Below, in pieces: positions 33,229-45,100 of a DNA stretch of 64,000 nt. A program made the translations under genes and the position numbers. Position 1 is the first letter of the stretch; each line of letters begins with the position of its first letter. The stretch is from NCBI RefSeq assembly GCF_001641265.1, contig NW_020167525.1, positions 1,156,501-1,220,500 on the forward strand. The letters are read 5' to 3'. A model generated the notes under the pieces. It saw only the letters and a list, made by a program, of their open reading frames with translations. It was not told the DNA's origin and did no database searches. This DNA is from Pseudogymnoascus destructans (lineage: Eukaryota > Ascomycota > Leotiomycetes > Thelebolales > Thelebolaceae).

Positions 33229-35154
33229 TAGACTGGCCGGCCCGGACCGTAAAGATCGGACTGGACTGGACCGGACCGCTTATATGAGTGTTCCAGTCCT
33301 TAAATTTAAGACCGGACCGTGGTTCGGTCCTCCTTTTTTTAAAAAGCCCGGACTGAATTTCAGTCTAGTCTCTAGGGTTAAGACCGGACTGTGGTTCGGT
33401 CCTCCTTTTTTTCAAAGCCCAGACTGAACTTCAGTCCAGTCTCTAGGGTTAAGACCGGACCGTGGTTCGGTCCTCCTTTTTTTCAAAGCCCGGACTGAAC
33501 TTCGGTCCAGTCTCTAGGGTTAAGACCAGACCGTGGTTCAGTCTAGGCTTTTTTACCATCCGAGCTTTTTTTTAAAAAGCCCGAACTGAAGTTTAGTATA
33601 TTTAGCTTGTAGATCACGATGTTAGTCCTGTGACCAAGAGTAACGGTATATAGTAACGGTATATTGATAGAAATTAGGATAAATTTATCATATAGATAAT
33701 AAATTATGGTAATTACATTAGAGTTATAAGTGCCGTATGTCTCAGAATGCATCAGCTTACAGTGGCTTCCCTACCATCACCACCACCGCCATCGCACACA
33801 GGTTTGTGTCGACTTTGGGAGGCCAGCCTTCCTACCACCTAGCGCAAAGGTTGGTATCTATCGCAGTAGTTAACATAATATATTGTTCAAGCTGGTTCCA
33901 AATGCTATATAAGGCTAATTAGTGATATATTCCGTTACTGTGAGCCGTTACTCTAACCCACATCTGAATAGTACCCTCCTCTACCTTCTAAGTCGTTGCG
34001 AATGTCGAGAAGTATCAATGGAGGCTTCATCATTCTGAAGGTCCTTATTTAGAACCCCAAAATTTCGCTTCCTCTGAGTTTCCAATCTTCCATTGCGACC
34101 TTGTGTAGCTCTATGTGGCGTTGATGGGTCTGGTAGGTCTTGTTCAGCATCCTCCTCGTCAGATGATATTACCATCGTCATAGCAACTTGTCGATCAGAG
34201 TCCTCAATTATAGAGTCTGGGTCAGGAGCGCCAAATACATGGTCTATATTATCCCAATGATTATCAAGTTCCCACTTATACCTATGATAGTGTTTAACAA
34301 TCATCGACTCTCGAACTGTAGCCGTACTCATTTGTGCCCTGTGGTATTCATGGATATCGCGGGCAATATTAAATATGCGCTCAACTCCAGTACCAGTAGC
34401 TGTTTAAAGCGATTTGTAAGATATTTGCGTTACTCTTAACCGTTACTGTAGGAGCTTACCTGGTACTGCAAGGATATCCCTTGCCATCTTCGCAACTGAA
34501 GGGTAAGAGAGCTCTAAGGTCTTCCACACTAGGAGCACTGGAGTATCTGCATCAGCACTAACCACTGGCGCATTTAAATAATGCTCAGCTTCATTATAGC
34601 TGGTACTTGATGGGCTCTGCCACCCTTTATGTAGCTGCCGGTTCATCCGAAATACCGCATTAAGACTTGTTGGTGTATAGGGGCAAGGCGGTACTGCCTC
34701 ATGCTGGTCCCTCGAATCTTTTTGATAGTAAGCCTTCCAGTAATCTAAGAATATTTGGCGGTACTTCTTTGAGTGGGAACAGTCCCATTCAGGAGCGTTA
34801 AAAATGTCCAGTTTCTGAGATGGATCAAGAATTGCAGCAAGAGCATACGTCTGTTCAACAGGACCACCAGTTTCAGTATAATAGTGCCTTAACTTTGCAA
34901 CACCTGCAGTAATAGCAGCAGTAAACTCGTCTACCCAAGGATTAGATGCTGTATCCTTGTTATATAGCTTTTGATTAATATCATCAAGATGGTCAAATAA
35001 TGTATTGTATACATTCCATGTATGGTTGATTGTAGTGTCTTTCGTGTTTCCAATAAGATGAGTAAATTCTGCAAAGGGCCGCAGAAGAGCGACTAAGTAT
35101 TTTAGTTTTTTCCAGTCAGTTGGTGATAATGCGAATTGATCAAAATTCGCTTAC
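33229..35154 (-). mobile_element. hAT element 1, 5' truncated
   Basis: The left terminus TAGACTGGCCGGCCCGG is a typical hAT end. Minus-strand coding begins inside the transposase at ~35154 (LSPTDWKKLKYLVALLRPF) and runs through the LDPSQKL and YW.AYY segments. The C-terminal dimerisation block (SYPSVAKMARDILAVP, then an intron near 34390-34455, then the MSTATVRESMIVK continuation) follows, with an acidic tail ending at 33981. The N-terminal zinc finger and right terminus are missing beyond 35154. CGTTACT / AGTAACGG motifs recur at 33630-33665, 33930-33955 and in the intron. Confidence 0.8.
33300..33595. repeat. 71-bp tandem repeat with hairpin-forming units
   Basis: Units beginning AGACCGGACCGTGGTTCGG start at about 33309, 33381, 33452 and 33523. 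Each contains two short inverted repeats (GGACCG...CGGTCC and GACTGAA...TTCAGTC) and a poly-T run. They lie in the subterminal region of hAT element 1. Confidence 0.75.
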
Positions 35155-35404
35155 GTGACACTTGGCAAGGCTGTGGCAGATCAGGGACTGTGGCTGAAAG
35201 AGTTGGGTGAATACGAACACGAATCGAGTATAATCCCACGAGTATATAAGGGTAGTCCTCACCAAACCTTGTTCTGGCTCAGTTATATAATGAATATAAA
35301 GGAGGATAATGTTGATGCAGCAGCTCTTCCAAACAAACCGGGTTGCATCCGTGACATAGCTTAGTTACGCTTGGCACGCGCTATCATATTTAAACACTTA
35401 GTAT

Positions 35405-37265
35405 AACGTACATGTATAGCGAAAGCGCCAAACAAGCGAAAGCGCCAAAATGATGCGGTGACCAAACCCCCCAACTAAATGTTAAATTCCTCAACAACAA
35501 AACATGCCCCATAAAAACGATGAAAGCCAATTAGTGCTAGCTATCCAGGCTATGCAAAGCGACCCAAAGTTACGCCTTCGAGTTGCTGCTAGGATCTATT
35601 CTGTGGACCACCGCAAGCTAGGTCGTCGTCTAGATGGTGTACCTTCACGACGCGATATCCAAGCCAACTCACGGAAATTAACTAACCTAGAGGAGTCCGT
35701 CCTTGTTCAGTATATACTCGACCTAGCTGCCAAAGGGTTTCCTCCTCGGCTGTCTGTTGTTGAAGATATGGCAAGTCGACTACTTGCAACACGCGACGCA
35801 TCACGCGTTGGGTCGCGTTGGGCTTCAAACTTTGTTAAGCGGCGTGTAGAGCTCCAGACACGCTTTCAGCACAAATACGACTACCAGAGGGCTAAGTGCG
35901 AAGATCCAGAAGTTATTAATGGCTGGTTTGAGCTTGTGCGTAACACAATTGCAAAATATGGTATCGATGAAGCAGATATCTACAACTTTGATGAGACTGG
36001 GTTTATGATGGGCGTTATCTCAACTGCTATGGTTGTAACAAGCTCAGACGGGTGGGCAAAAGCAAAGAAGGTACAGCCTGGTAATCGGGAATGGGTTACA
36101 GTAATCCAAGGCGTTAGTTCTCAAGGTTGGGCAGTACCACCATTTATCATTGTTGCAGGCAAAAACCACCTTACATCTTGGTATGAGAATAGTGGATTTT
36201 CAAGCGATTGGGTGATTTCTGTTACTGAAAATGGCTGGACTACAAACGAGAGAGGCATGGATTGGATTCAGCACTTTGAGAAGCATACAAAGGCCCGGAG
36301 TGTTGGTGGTTATCGCTTGTTAGTCCTTGATGGTCATGAGAGCCACCACTCAGATGAGTTTGAGGAGTACTGCAAGGAACACAACATTATTACGCTTTGT
36401 ATGCCTGCTCACTCTTCTCATCTACTCCAGCCACTTGATGTTGGCTGTTTCGGCCCGTTAAAGCAGGCCTATGGTCGGCAAATTGAAGATATGATGCAGG
36501 CTCATATTTCTCATATTACAAAGGATGACTTCTTTCCTGCCTTCCACGCTGCATTTAACACTACAATGACGGAAAGTAACATTCGAGGCGGGTTCCGAGG
36601 GGCAGGGCTTCTTCCATTTGACCCTGAGAGAGTGATATCTACACTTGATCTTAAGTTAAGGACACCAACGCCTCCAAGCTCCCGCCCAGGTACTGCTCAA
36701 CCTTGGGTTTCTCAGACACCAAACAACCCAATTGAAGCTATGTCACAGTCTACATTTATTAAAACTCGGATTTCACGCCATCAAAATAGCTCTCCAACCT
36801 CAATCTATGCAGCTGTTGACCAGTTTACAAAGGGTGCATCGCAAATAATGCATCAATTAGCACTGCTAAAGGGAGAGAACCAAAACCTACGACAGGCAAA
36901 TGAAGTACTAAGCAAGCGCCGGAGAGCTAGGAAAACACGACTACAGCAAGGAGGATCACTTAGTCAACAAGGGGCGCAAGAGCTACAGGATGAGAGGGAT
37001 GTTGTGCAGCAGGTAGAGCAGGAAATAAGGGCAAGCCGTGGTCGGAAGCCAAGGGAAGAAACCCGTGCCCGTCGCTGTGGCAAGTGTGGTGAGACTGGGC
37101 ACAATGCGCGCACGTGTCAGATTGTAATAGACACCTCTGAGGAAGAGGACTCCGAGTAGTTTCAATTGATTTCTAATGTTGTGGTAGATTTATCGCAATG
37201 TTTGTCGTGAGGGTAGATAATTTTGGCGCTTTCGCTTGTTTGGCGCTTTCGCTATACATGTACGT
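35405..37265 (+). mobile_element. Fot1-like element, copy C (1,861 bp), intact
   Basis: TA on both sides (35403-35404, 37266-37267), matching inverted ends, two subterminal 17-bp repeats at each end, and an unbroken transposase. It is the only copy here that could be autonomous. It inserted beside the WD40 relic at 37268. Confidence 0.92.
35504..37159 (+). CDS. Fot1/pogo-type DDE transposase with C-terminal zinc knuckle
   Basis: 551 aa, full length. N-terminal helix-turn-helix (about residues 5-55), CENP-B-like DNA-binding segment to ~150, DDE endonuclease domain about 160-370 (NFDETGF, LLVLDGHESHH, HLLQPLDVGC), coiled coil around 450-490, CCHC knuckle CGKCGETGHNARTC near 525, and an acidic end. 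It catalyses cut-and-paste into TA. Copies A and B differ mainly by a stop at codon 361. One substitution, Trp for Arg in the SSDGWAKAK stretch, is unique to this copy and could affect activity. Confidence 0.92.
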   Translation: MPHKNDESQLVLAIQAMQSDPKLRLRVAARIYSVDHRKLGRRLDGVPSRRDIQANSRKLTNLEESVLVQYILDLAAKGFPPRLSVVEDMASRLLATRDASRVGSRWASNFVKRRVELQTRFQHKYDYQRAKCEDPEVINGWFELVRNTIAKYGIDEADIYNFDETGFMMGVISTAMVVTSSDGWAKAKKVQPGNREWVTVIQGVSSQGWAVPPFIIVAGKNHLTSWYENSGFSSDWVISVTENGWTTNERGMDWIQHFEKHTKARSVGGYRLLVLDGHESHHSDEFEEYCKEHNIITLCMPAHSSHLLQPLDVGCFGPLKQAYGRQIEDMMQAHISHITKDDFFPAFHAAFNTTMTESNIRGGFRGAGLLPFDPERVISTLDLKLRTPTPPSSRPGTAQPWVSQTPNNPIEAMSQSTFIKTRISRHQNSSPTSIYAAVDQFTKGASQIMHQLALLKGENQNLRQANEVLSKRRRARKTRLQQGGSLSQQGAQELQDERDVVQQVEQEIRASRGRKPREETRARRCGKCGETGHNARTCQIVIDTSEEEDSE

Positions 37266-37267
37266 TA

Positions 37268-37660
37268 TAGCCTTTGACCCTTCTTCAAATCCGATTATGG
37301 AAACTCTCGCAGATGTGTATCTTTTGACAAGCATTTGGATCCAGACACAACTTGGCTGTCGGTATTCAAAAGGTAGCCAAATAATTCTTGTCCCGTCTTC
37401 TACTATCCATTTATTTGAGACGCATAGAGTATTCACCTGCCGTCCGCCTGACGAGAAGGCGGCTGCATTGATCGAGCCTACATGACACTCAAGCGTCTAC
37501 AGCGCCACTACTGTGTTGGCGTCCCAGAGCCGGCCTGTGTTGTCGCAAGAGCAAGAGACAATCTGCTTGCCGTCTACTGAGAAGGCGGCTGTGTTGACGG
37601 AGCCTATATGGCCCTCGAGTGTGTGTAGCGATTTAAGTTCAGCTAACGGCGCTTCGCTGC
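37268..37660 (-). pseudogene. WD40-repeat relic, C-terminus of an NLR-type protein
   Basis: Minus-strand reading shows two WD40-like blades (LEGHIGSVNTAAFSVDGKQI, SCDNTGRLWD; then a second blade after a TAG). A W...NGT.I.WLP.EYRP-type segment and GRVSIIGFE follow, the usual end of NACHT-WD40 proteins. A stop and frame damage show it is decayed; Fot1-like copy C sits at its 3' end. Confidence 0.6.
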
Positions 37661-37733
37661 TGTTCCTTGAGCTCTTCGTACCATGGATGCAATACTATAA
37701 ATAAGGAATTCGCAAGTCTTCCAAACTCTGGTC

Positions 37734-38570
37734 TCAGATCTTCTCGGCAGGATGCAAAGCGATCCCATGCCAACGGCTTTTCTCAAGCTTGAGAAATTTC
37801 ATTGAGAAGACACCGGAACCCTTTAGGAACTGCTTGACATTGTGTTGGCACGCTGGCGCAGGAAGTTTGGCGAAAGCCAAGCAATTTGGATCTGTGCCCC
37901 GTGGAAGTGGTGGGAATGGGAATTTGGTCATTGAGGCCTTGTCCCGAAATGCGATGTCGCATTCCATTTCCCACCTCTTATAGTCTGCTTTGAGTTTTGT
38001 TTGCCGCATCACTTCCTCCCTCCGTAGCTTGTCTTTTATAGCTTGTTCTCTTCGAGCTTGTTGTTTGGCTGCTTCTAATGTTGCTGCGTCTGCGGCTTGC
38101 TTCGCGCAGAGCTCAGCGAGACGCGCCGCATGTCGCTTTATCTCGTCGTTCCTCCGTTGTTCTTCAAATTTCCTCCTTCGACTCTCTCTATAAATCTTCC
38201 AAAGCTGAGGCAAGCCCCAATATCCCACACGCCCAATGATTTTGATGCCAATAACAACCGCTAAAACAATAATGTACCACTTAAAGATAAAGAGGAATAT
38301 GGATAGAATGAAACCCAGAAAGTCTTCAATTCTTAAGGCTTGCCATACAGCGGCTATCGCTTGACCCAGCCCTCCGAGAATGTCTCGTAGCAGGCTCTTC
38401 CAGTAATCCAACTCTTTGGTGGTGAGCCTGGCCGCTAATACACCTGTAGTCGTATTGATGTAGCACTGTGAACAGGACACATCTCGATCAAGTTCGAGTC
38501 GTGGTTGAGAATTTTGCGGTGGCGGGTTGGATTCGATCTCCCGTGGTGGAATTTCAGGTGGGGTCAGCAC
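37734..38570 (-). CDS. Membrane-anchored coiled-coil protein, 5' end unclear
   Basis: Open frame of about 278 codons with no ATG near its 5' end; a stop lies ~75 bp further upstream in the same frame, so a 5' exon or the start codon is missing. It has a Pro-rich N-terminal part, a strong hydrophobic segment (FLGFILSIFLFIFKWYIIVL and following) and a long Arg/Lys/Ala/Glu-rich helix likely to form a coiled coil. A C-terminal FPFPPLPRG...CQHNV...KLEKSRWH block recalls the degenerate J-like ends of some fungal proteins; the family is not certain. The expected continuation after AEKI is cut by a stop. Confidence 0.45.
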   Translation of the reverse strand: MLTPPEIPPREIESNPPPQNSQPRLELDRDVSCSQCYINTTTGVLAARLTTKELDYWKSLLRDILGGLGQAIAAVWQALRIEDFLGFILSIFLFIFKWYIIVLAVVIGIKIIGRVGYWGLPQLWKIYRESRRRKFEEQRRNDEIKRHAARLAELCAKQAADAATLEAAKQQARREQAIKDKLRREEVMRQTKLKADYKRWEMECDIAFRDKASMTKFPFPPLPRGTDPNCLAFAKLPAPACQHNVKQFLKGSGVFSMKFLKLEKSRWHGIALHPAEKI

Positions 38571-39008
38571 GTCGATACCGTGTTTGTGGAAGGAGGAGTG
38601 ACAGCGCTCCAGTCCACCATGCTACCGCGCGCCTAACCCATGGAAAGTTCGAGAAACCAGTTCTTACGCCACACGGATGGCAGTTTACGCCACACATGAC
38701 CAGGCTTGGGTGTAGTGGCTGAGTATAAACAAGCCAGCCCCCGTGACAAAGTACTCGCATTTACCCTAACAATTTAGCCACAGCATATGAGCCACAGTCC
38801 AGGTCAGCCACAGTCCTTAGTCAACAACAAGCTTGACGTAAGCGGGAGGTATTAATCTGCGTGGCGACCATGAATAAATTTAGGCCGTACAGCCGCCACA
38901 AGGCTCATAACGATCTCCCGCATCGTAGTGGAGCCTTAAAGCTTAGATAAGACTCTTTTATAGGTAAATGGAGTGATAAGAGTTCGTGGTAATGCTGTAG
39001 CTCGAGGG
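38571..39008. other. Intergenic up to the hAT insertion
   Basis: No gene or repeat recognised. It ends at the GTTCTATT target-site duplication. Confidence 0.4.
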
Positions 39009-40404
39009 GTTCTATTTAGGCTGCGCACTACTCGCCCAATACTCGGCTCACTCACTCAGTGGGTTACTCAGCTGGGTGAGTAGCTGAACCTTTCACTCGA
39101 CTCGGTGAGTGAGGCCAATACTCAGTTACTCTGTAAAAACCCAGTGAGTACTCGGCTGTCACGTGTAAGATATATGCATTACGTGAACAGTCCCTCATAC
39201 GATTAATACTGTTTTATGGTTACAGTTGTAAGTTAACTTAAAGTATTACATTTATCAGCATCACTCTACCATCTCTAATAAGCTGTGAGAACGAATCACG
39301 TATATTCCTCTATCTAAGTACCACGATTATCAGAAGATTATCAGAACACTATATTATATATGCTCAAGAACATCTTTCCACCTTGCTTGATGAGGCCGGC
39401 CAGACCTACTAATACCTAAAGTATTTATAGGGTCTTGACGAGTAGCTTGAAAGATATCAAGTAGATCTCTTCCAGTCTTCCGAGGGCGTTGGATAGGCGT
39501 TGGTGGCGAGGACGGCATATCCTTATCTTCATCGTCATGAATAGTTGGAAGTATAGGCTCCTCATTATTACCATCTTCTCTTATATCTTCATTATCTGGG
39601 ATATCGTCATCTGGGATGTCGTATAAGGTCTCGTTAAGACGGTCAGCCCTATCTCTTTCTTCACCTTGTTGGTAGCGCATTTGTCGTTCTTCATGTGCAG
39701 CTTGTGATAAGTCTTGCTGTTGCTGTGGCCGCTGAGGATTAAACGGAGGATATTGTACCTTTGAATATGTCTCTCGGATATGTGTATTTGATTGTGGTTC
39801 TTCTTCATCGCTGATATATTGTAACTCGATAGAATTGCACATCCGTTGTCGTTGTGCCTCATACTCTTCTTCGACTTGCTCCTCAGTCATATCAACGACG
39901 TCCATCATATCTGCAAGCTTGTCACGATGACCTTGACGATTCTGGTATTGTCGAGAGTAATATATAAGCATAATACTCTTAATCGTCTCAGGATTAAGTT
40001 GACCACGTCGGTGGCCACATACGTCCCTTGCGGCACTAAAGACTCGCTCAACTCCAGACTCAGCAGCAGGAATACAAAGTATATCACGAGCCATTGCTGA
40101 TAGACCAGGAAATTGCTCTTCCTTTTGTTGCCAAAATAGCAATATCTTTGTGTAGATATGTGCTATATAAGTTAGAATAAGATTATCAGAAGATTACCAG
40201 AAACTTACGAGCATCAAGATAGAGATCAGCCTCATTCACATATTCCTCTCGCTGGCCCCGAGTCCCATTTAATGTCTGACTTTGCTGCAATACTAAGGCT
40301 AATGGATCCATATCTGCATCTCATAATCCTGATTGACTCGCAACTCTCACTGTAGAGTACTGCTCTTTATAAAGAGTCCTAAACTGTTGTTCAAACTCTG
40401 TCTC

Positions 40405-40705
40405 TGTAAGGACACAGGGAATACGGCTCTCCGTAGGTGCATATGGGAGTGCGAGTCGGAGGTGATGCTGTATTCTATCCTATAGGTCTACTACGAAGGA
40501 TACAAAAAAGATGAAGGTGTCACCCTGTATGGCTGTTCCCTTAAAATACCCGAAACCGCTCCGACTCAGCTAGCTCCCTGTTTGCCTAAGGCTTCCTTAC
40601 GTTATGTGCCTAAGGCTGTCAGTCGCGACTGACCCGTAACGGCCCCGAGTCTCGATGGCGCCACGTGACGGCCGTAACTACCCCGAGTAAGGAGGCATCC
40701 TTACA
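40405..40705 (-). repeat. 3' LTR of the gypsy element
   Basis: 301 bp, TGTAAGG...CCTTACA, no difference seen from 50930-51230. Confidence 0.93.
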
Positions 40706-40717
40706 CTACCCCCCGCC
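40706..40717 (-). promoter_or_regulatory. Polypurine tract
   Basis: Sense strand GGCGGGGGGTAG lies immediately upstream of the 3' LTR, the position of the plus-strand primer in LTR retroelements. Confidence 0.7.
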
Positions 40718-41254
40718 TTGAGAAGGTGCTTTGTCCTCAAAGCACGCAAGCCGAGTAGCTGCCGCGACGAGCCCTTGTTTGGGTTGGTGGGTGAGGTGCG
40801 GGCGCCAAGACTAGAATGCCCTTTGTTTGTCCAGAAGGCTGATGGTGGGCGGCCGTATAGGCACTGGAAGTGGTCTGAATCCGTTTGCGCAAAGTCGCGT
40901 CTTTGTTGTGTGCGCGGCGATTAGTGTTGCGAGGGTCCGTATTGGTATCGAATAGGGTCCGCGCGGTATGTGTCGAGGGGGAAATTTCGCGCTAACCCGA
41001 TTCGGACGGCTTTGTTATAAGCCAGAATATGAATTCGAGCTTCGCCCAGAACTTGTTGTTTTCTTCACAACAACGACGCTGAGCCCCCCTCCCGAGACTG
41101 GTAAGTGGCCCTTCCGATGGTACAGCTGGATGCTAACAGGTTGTTTTTAGATACAAAAACACAACGAACGATTTGGTAGGTGACGGAACCGCGCTGGCGC
41201 GGTGGTGATAACTTGGGTTGGGCTGACGGGAAATCGCAGATTTCCAATTTGAAG

Positions 41255-41998
41255 ATGCCGGTTCCCCCTCCTCCCGGCGCCCTCACTGTGGCTTTCCGCC
41301 AGCAGTGTATGCGCTGCGTGCGCGCCAAAGGGCGCAAGAAGGACAGAGATCCCGCCGTCTCGTGTGTGTGGAGCTTGGAAAGCTCCAAGTGTGAGCGCTG
41401 CGTGGCCCAACACGCAACGTGTGTTCCGGTGGGTTCTCGTTTGGTTTTCGGTTTTGTGGTTTGTCTGTCTGCCCGTCGCTGACCTCTGGAGATAGATCTC
41501 CTGGTTTGCTGGCCCGGAGTACCAGAAGCTCCTGGCTACCGAGGCAGCAACCCCTCCCGTCCCCGCCGCCATCAAGGCCGCTGCGGCGGAGATTGGGCGT
41601 GTGGTCACATTGGCCACCGCCAATATGCCGAAGTTCCGCTCCCCGGCCGAGCTTTCGGCCTATATGGAGAGTTGCGCCCTCCGCGCCGCCGTCGAGGACG
41701 GTCTGGAGGTAAGTTTTCCGTTTCCCTTGTGTGTTTTTGGTTCTCGCGCTGACGACCGTAGCGGGTCCGCCAGGCCGTGGCCGTCGTGGGCCAGAAATCG
41801 GCCCTGATCCTGGTGAACCAGGAGAAGGAGATCGCTGCCCTTGATGGGGTGGCTTCTGCGGTGGATGCGGTGGGGGAGTTGGTGGAGAGGATCCCCGACG
41901 TCCTCGCCGCAGCGGCGAAGGTGGGCGGTGGTGGGGGGAAAAAGAGGAAGAGGGGGGCGGAGGTGGAGGAGGAGGGGGTGACCGTCGACCTTGGGTGA
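41255..41998 (+). CDS. Antisense Cys-rich accessory gene of the gypsy element, three exons
   Basis: 207 aa after splicing introns 41429-41495 and 41709-41761 (the latter GTAAGT...CTGAC...TAG). It lies between the end of pol (42153) and the 3' LTR, on the opposite strand. The first exon has cysteines spaced C-x2-C-x15-C-x8-C-x2-C-x6-C; the last four match the spacing in the antisense gene of the other gypsy element (25022-25480). The middle and C-terminal exons are Ala/Val-rich helices, ending with a Gly run and a KKRKRG basic motif that could be a nuclear signal. I infer a nuclear zinc-cluster-like protein encoded by the retroelement. Introns in this orientation mean it is expressed separately from the genomic retro-transcript. 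Confidence 0.7.
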
Positions 41999-42152
41999 TA
42001 GGCCCTGTGTCGGAGGGAACTCGGGCGTGGTCTTTCGCGTGGGGTCACTTCGACCCTTCATCTCTCATGGTGGTAGCCGCTTGTTGCGACGCCGGTGAGA
42101 CGTTTGGGAAGGGTGGCTTCCGCAAGGGCTACGGCTCTGAGGGTGCCCTGGC

Positions 42153-45100
42153 TTAGAGGGTGTTTAGTTTAGTGTCGTAGGTAGCCACGACGCTGTTTTC
42201 CTCTGCTTTGCCGTGCCTCTCGTGATCGTAGCTTGGTTTGCCTGTCTCCCATTCCGTGATCCAGCCGGGTAGGTCCTGCGGCGGTCCTGGCAGGTTTGGG
42301 TACTCCGCGTGGAACTCCCGGATTTTGTAGGGGGAGTTCTTAAAGTTTGAGGCGGGGTACCATTCCGGGTCCGGATCGTATCCGACCCAGGATACCTGGT
42401 ATTGAAGTTGTTTTCGCCGGATCCTTACGGCGAGGATCTTTTCGACCTCCCACTCCTCTAGGCCATCTACGACTTCGCTGCTTGGCTCAGGCGCTGCTTG
42501 ACCGGGCAGCGGGTTATTCGGAGCCTTGATGAGTACGTCTGGAGAGAAGACATCGTGTATTTGGGAACCCTTCGGTAGGTCTAGTCGGAAGGCGTGTCCG
42601 ATTTGTTCCAGTACCGTATAGGGTCCGACCCATTGTTGCCCCAGCTTACGGCTAGGGCGGTGATTTTTCAGATTCTTGGTCGATAGGTAAACCTTGTCTC
42701 CTACGTCCCAGTCAATGGCTCGTCGGCGTCGATTCGCGTATTTAGACATATCCTCTTGTGCTTTGGCCATGTTCTCCTTTGCGTAAATCCATGCGGAGTG
42801 CATGCGGTTTGCTACTGCTTTGGCTTCCTTCTGGTTCATGACTTCCCTAGGGGTCGTGGCTTTCGGGGTTTCCCAGTCCCAACTGGTGCGCGGATCAGTT
42901 CCGTACTTGAGTCGGTAGGGGGTCATTCCGATCGAGGCATGGGGAAGGGTCATTTGCACCCGATCCATGATGGGAATGAGCTCGCTCCAGTTATCCTGGT
43001 AATGTGATACGAAGGGCCTCAGTCTCTGATCGATATACCTATTCATGATTTCTGTCTGCCCGTCGGTCTGCTTGTGATAGGCTGTCGACAGCTTAATCTT
43101 GACCCCTATGATTCGGCAGAACTCTCGCCAGAAAGCTGATATGAATTGGGGTCCGCGATCACTAATGATCGACTCTGGGGTGTGTCCGAATCGATATATC
43201 CATTCGATGAATAGCTGCGCCATTTGGCGGGCATCGGTGGTCTTATGACACGGTATGGACACCGAACCCTTACCGAGTCGGTCCATGAACACAAGGATGC
43301 TGTCGAATCCGTGTTTATCCTTTGGGAATTCCTTAAAGTCCATCGTTAGGTGTTGCATGGGGTATTCGGGTACCGGTAGGGGGTGTAAGAAGCCTTGCTG
43401 CTTCGTCACGCTAGTGTGAGAAAGTCGGCACGTCACGCAGTTGCGCACATATCGGAGGCAATCCGCTTCCATTCCGACCCAATGATACTTCGGGGCGAGT
43501 AACTGATAAGTTTTCCTGCCACTAGGGTGGGCTACTGATACTTGATCGTGTGCTTCCCGTATGAGTTTCGTACATAACTCGGTGTGCCGGTTTACGCACA
43601 GTCGACCTTTGTATAGCAAGAGTTGGTCCTTCATTATAAACCCGTTAGGTAGGGGGTCTTTCACGCGAGTGTCGGTAAACGACCTCCTATTATCCGCGCA
43701 GAGCGCTTCTATCAGGTCAAAGGGGACCTGGGTGTTCGGGGCGTCCATCGCATTGATCGAGGCCACGTACGTTTGTGCTAATTCGGCACTGATTCGGGAG
43801 TGTAGTCGGGCTGGGCCTAACAGCACCCTCGCACGGCTGTCGAGTTTGACCTTCTGTTGCGTAATCAGGTCTTGCTCTCTTCGGCTCAGTATATCTGCCT
43901 TCTGATTGTTCTTGCCAGCAGTATACGCAATAGAGAAATTGAAGTCGGAGAGTAGCTCCATCCACCGAACCTGCTTCGCCGTGAGAACCTTCGTCGACAT
44001 GAAGTATTCCAGCGATCGGTGATCTGTATAGACGTCGATTCGGTGGCGTACCGATGCTAATTCTGGCCTCCATTTTGCGAACGCTTTGACGATGGCGAAC
44101 AGTTCCTTGTCGTGGATCTCCCAATTGATCTCATGCCCAGATAGGACGTGACTGTAGAAGCTTACAGGATACCATCGCTTGTTGGGGTGTTCCTGAGAAA
44201 GGACACCGGCTACGACTCCATCAGAAGAGTCTGTTTCCAGCTTCGTAGGCAATTCGGGGTTGAAGTGGTGGAGCGCCTGCACGGCTAAAGCTGTCGGCGC
44301 ATTTCTTCAAAAGCGTTCTCACATTCGTCAGTCCACAGGAACGGTTCTGAGGGGCTGGTGATAGTGGTGAGAGGCTGGCTATTTTCCCGAAATTTCTGAT
44401 AAATTGGCGGTAGAAGCCGCAGAATCCAAGGTAAGACTTCACGCCTGTGACAGTTGTTGGCCGGATCCAATTCCGGAGGGGTTCGATCTTCTCGGGATCC
44501 GCTTCGACACTGGTAGTAGTCAGGATATAGCCTAAATACTTTGTCCGGGTTACGTTGAACTCGCATTTCTTAATGTCGGCTTGTAGTCCTGCTTCTCGAA
44601 GCCGTTGGAGGACCTTATGTACGTGGTCCATGTGTTCCGCGGGGTCCTCGGAGTAGATTAGGATGTCGTCTAGGTAGGCAGTACAGAAGTCGTCCAAGTA
44701 TTGCATAAGAACGTCGTTCATATACCTCTGATAGGTTGCGGGGCCGTTCGTTAGGCCAAACGGCAGCACTTTGCATTTGTAGGATCCATACCGAGTCCGG
44801 AAGGTCGTGTACTCCTCGGAGTCGGGGTCCATTCGTATACGATGGAAGGCTTGCCTAATGTCTAGCTTCGTGAAGATTTTTGCTTTCGACACCCGTCCTA
44901 GTAGTTCGTCGATACGCGGGATAGGGTAGGGGTCGTTACGGGTAAGTCCGTTCAACTTCCGGTAGTCGATACAAAATCTCAGTTTGCCATCTGCCTTCTT
45001 CACGAACAGTATAGGGGAGGCAAACGGGCTATTGCTATTGACTATAAAGCCCTTCTCGAGGTTCTCTAATAGGTATTGCTTAGTCGCCTTAAGCTCTTCG

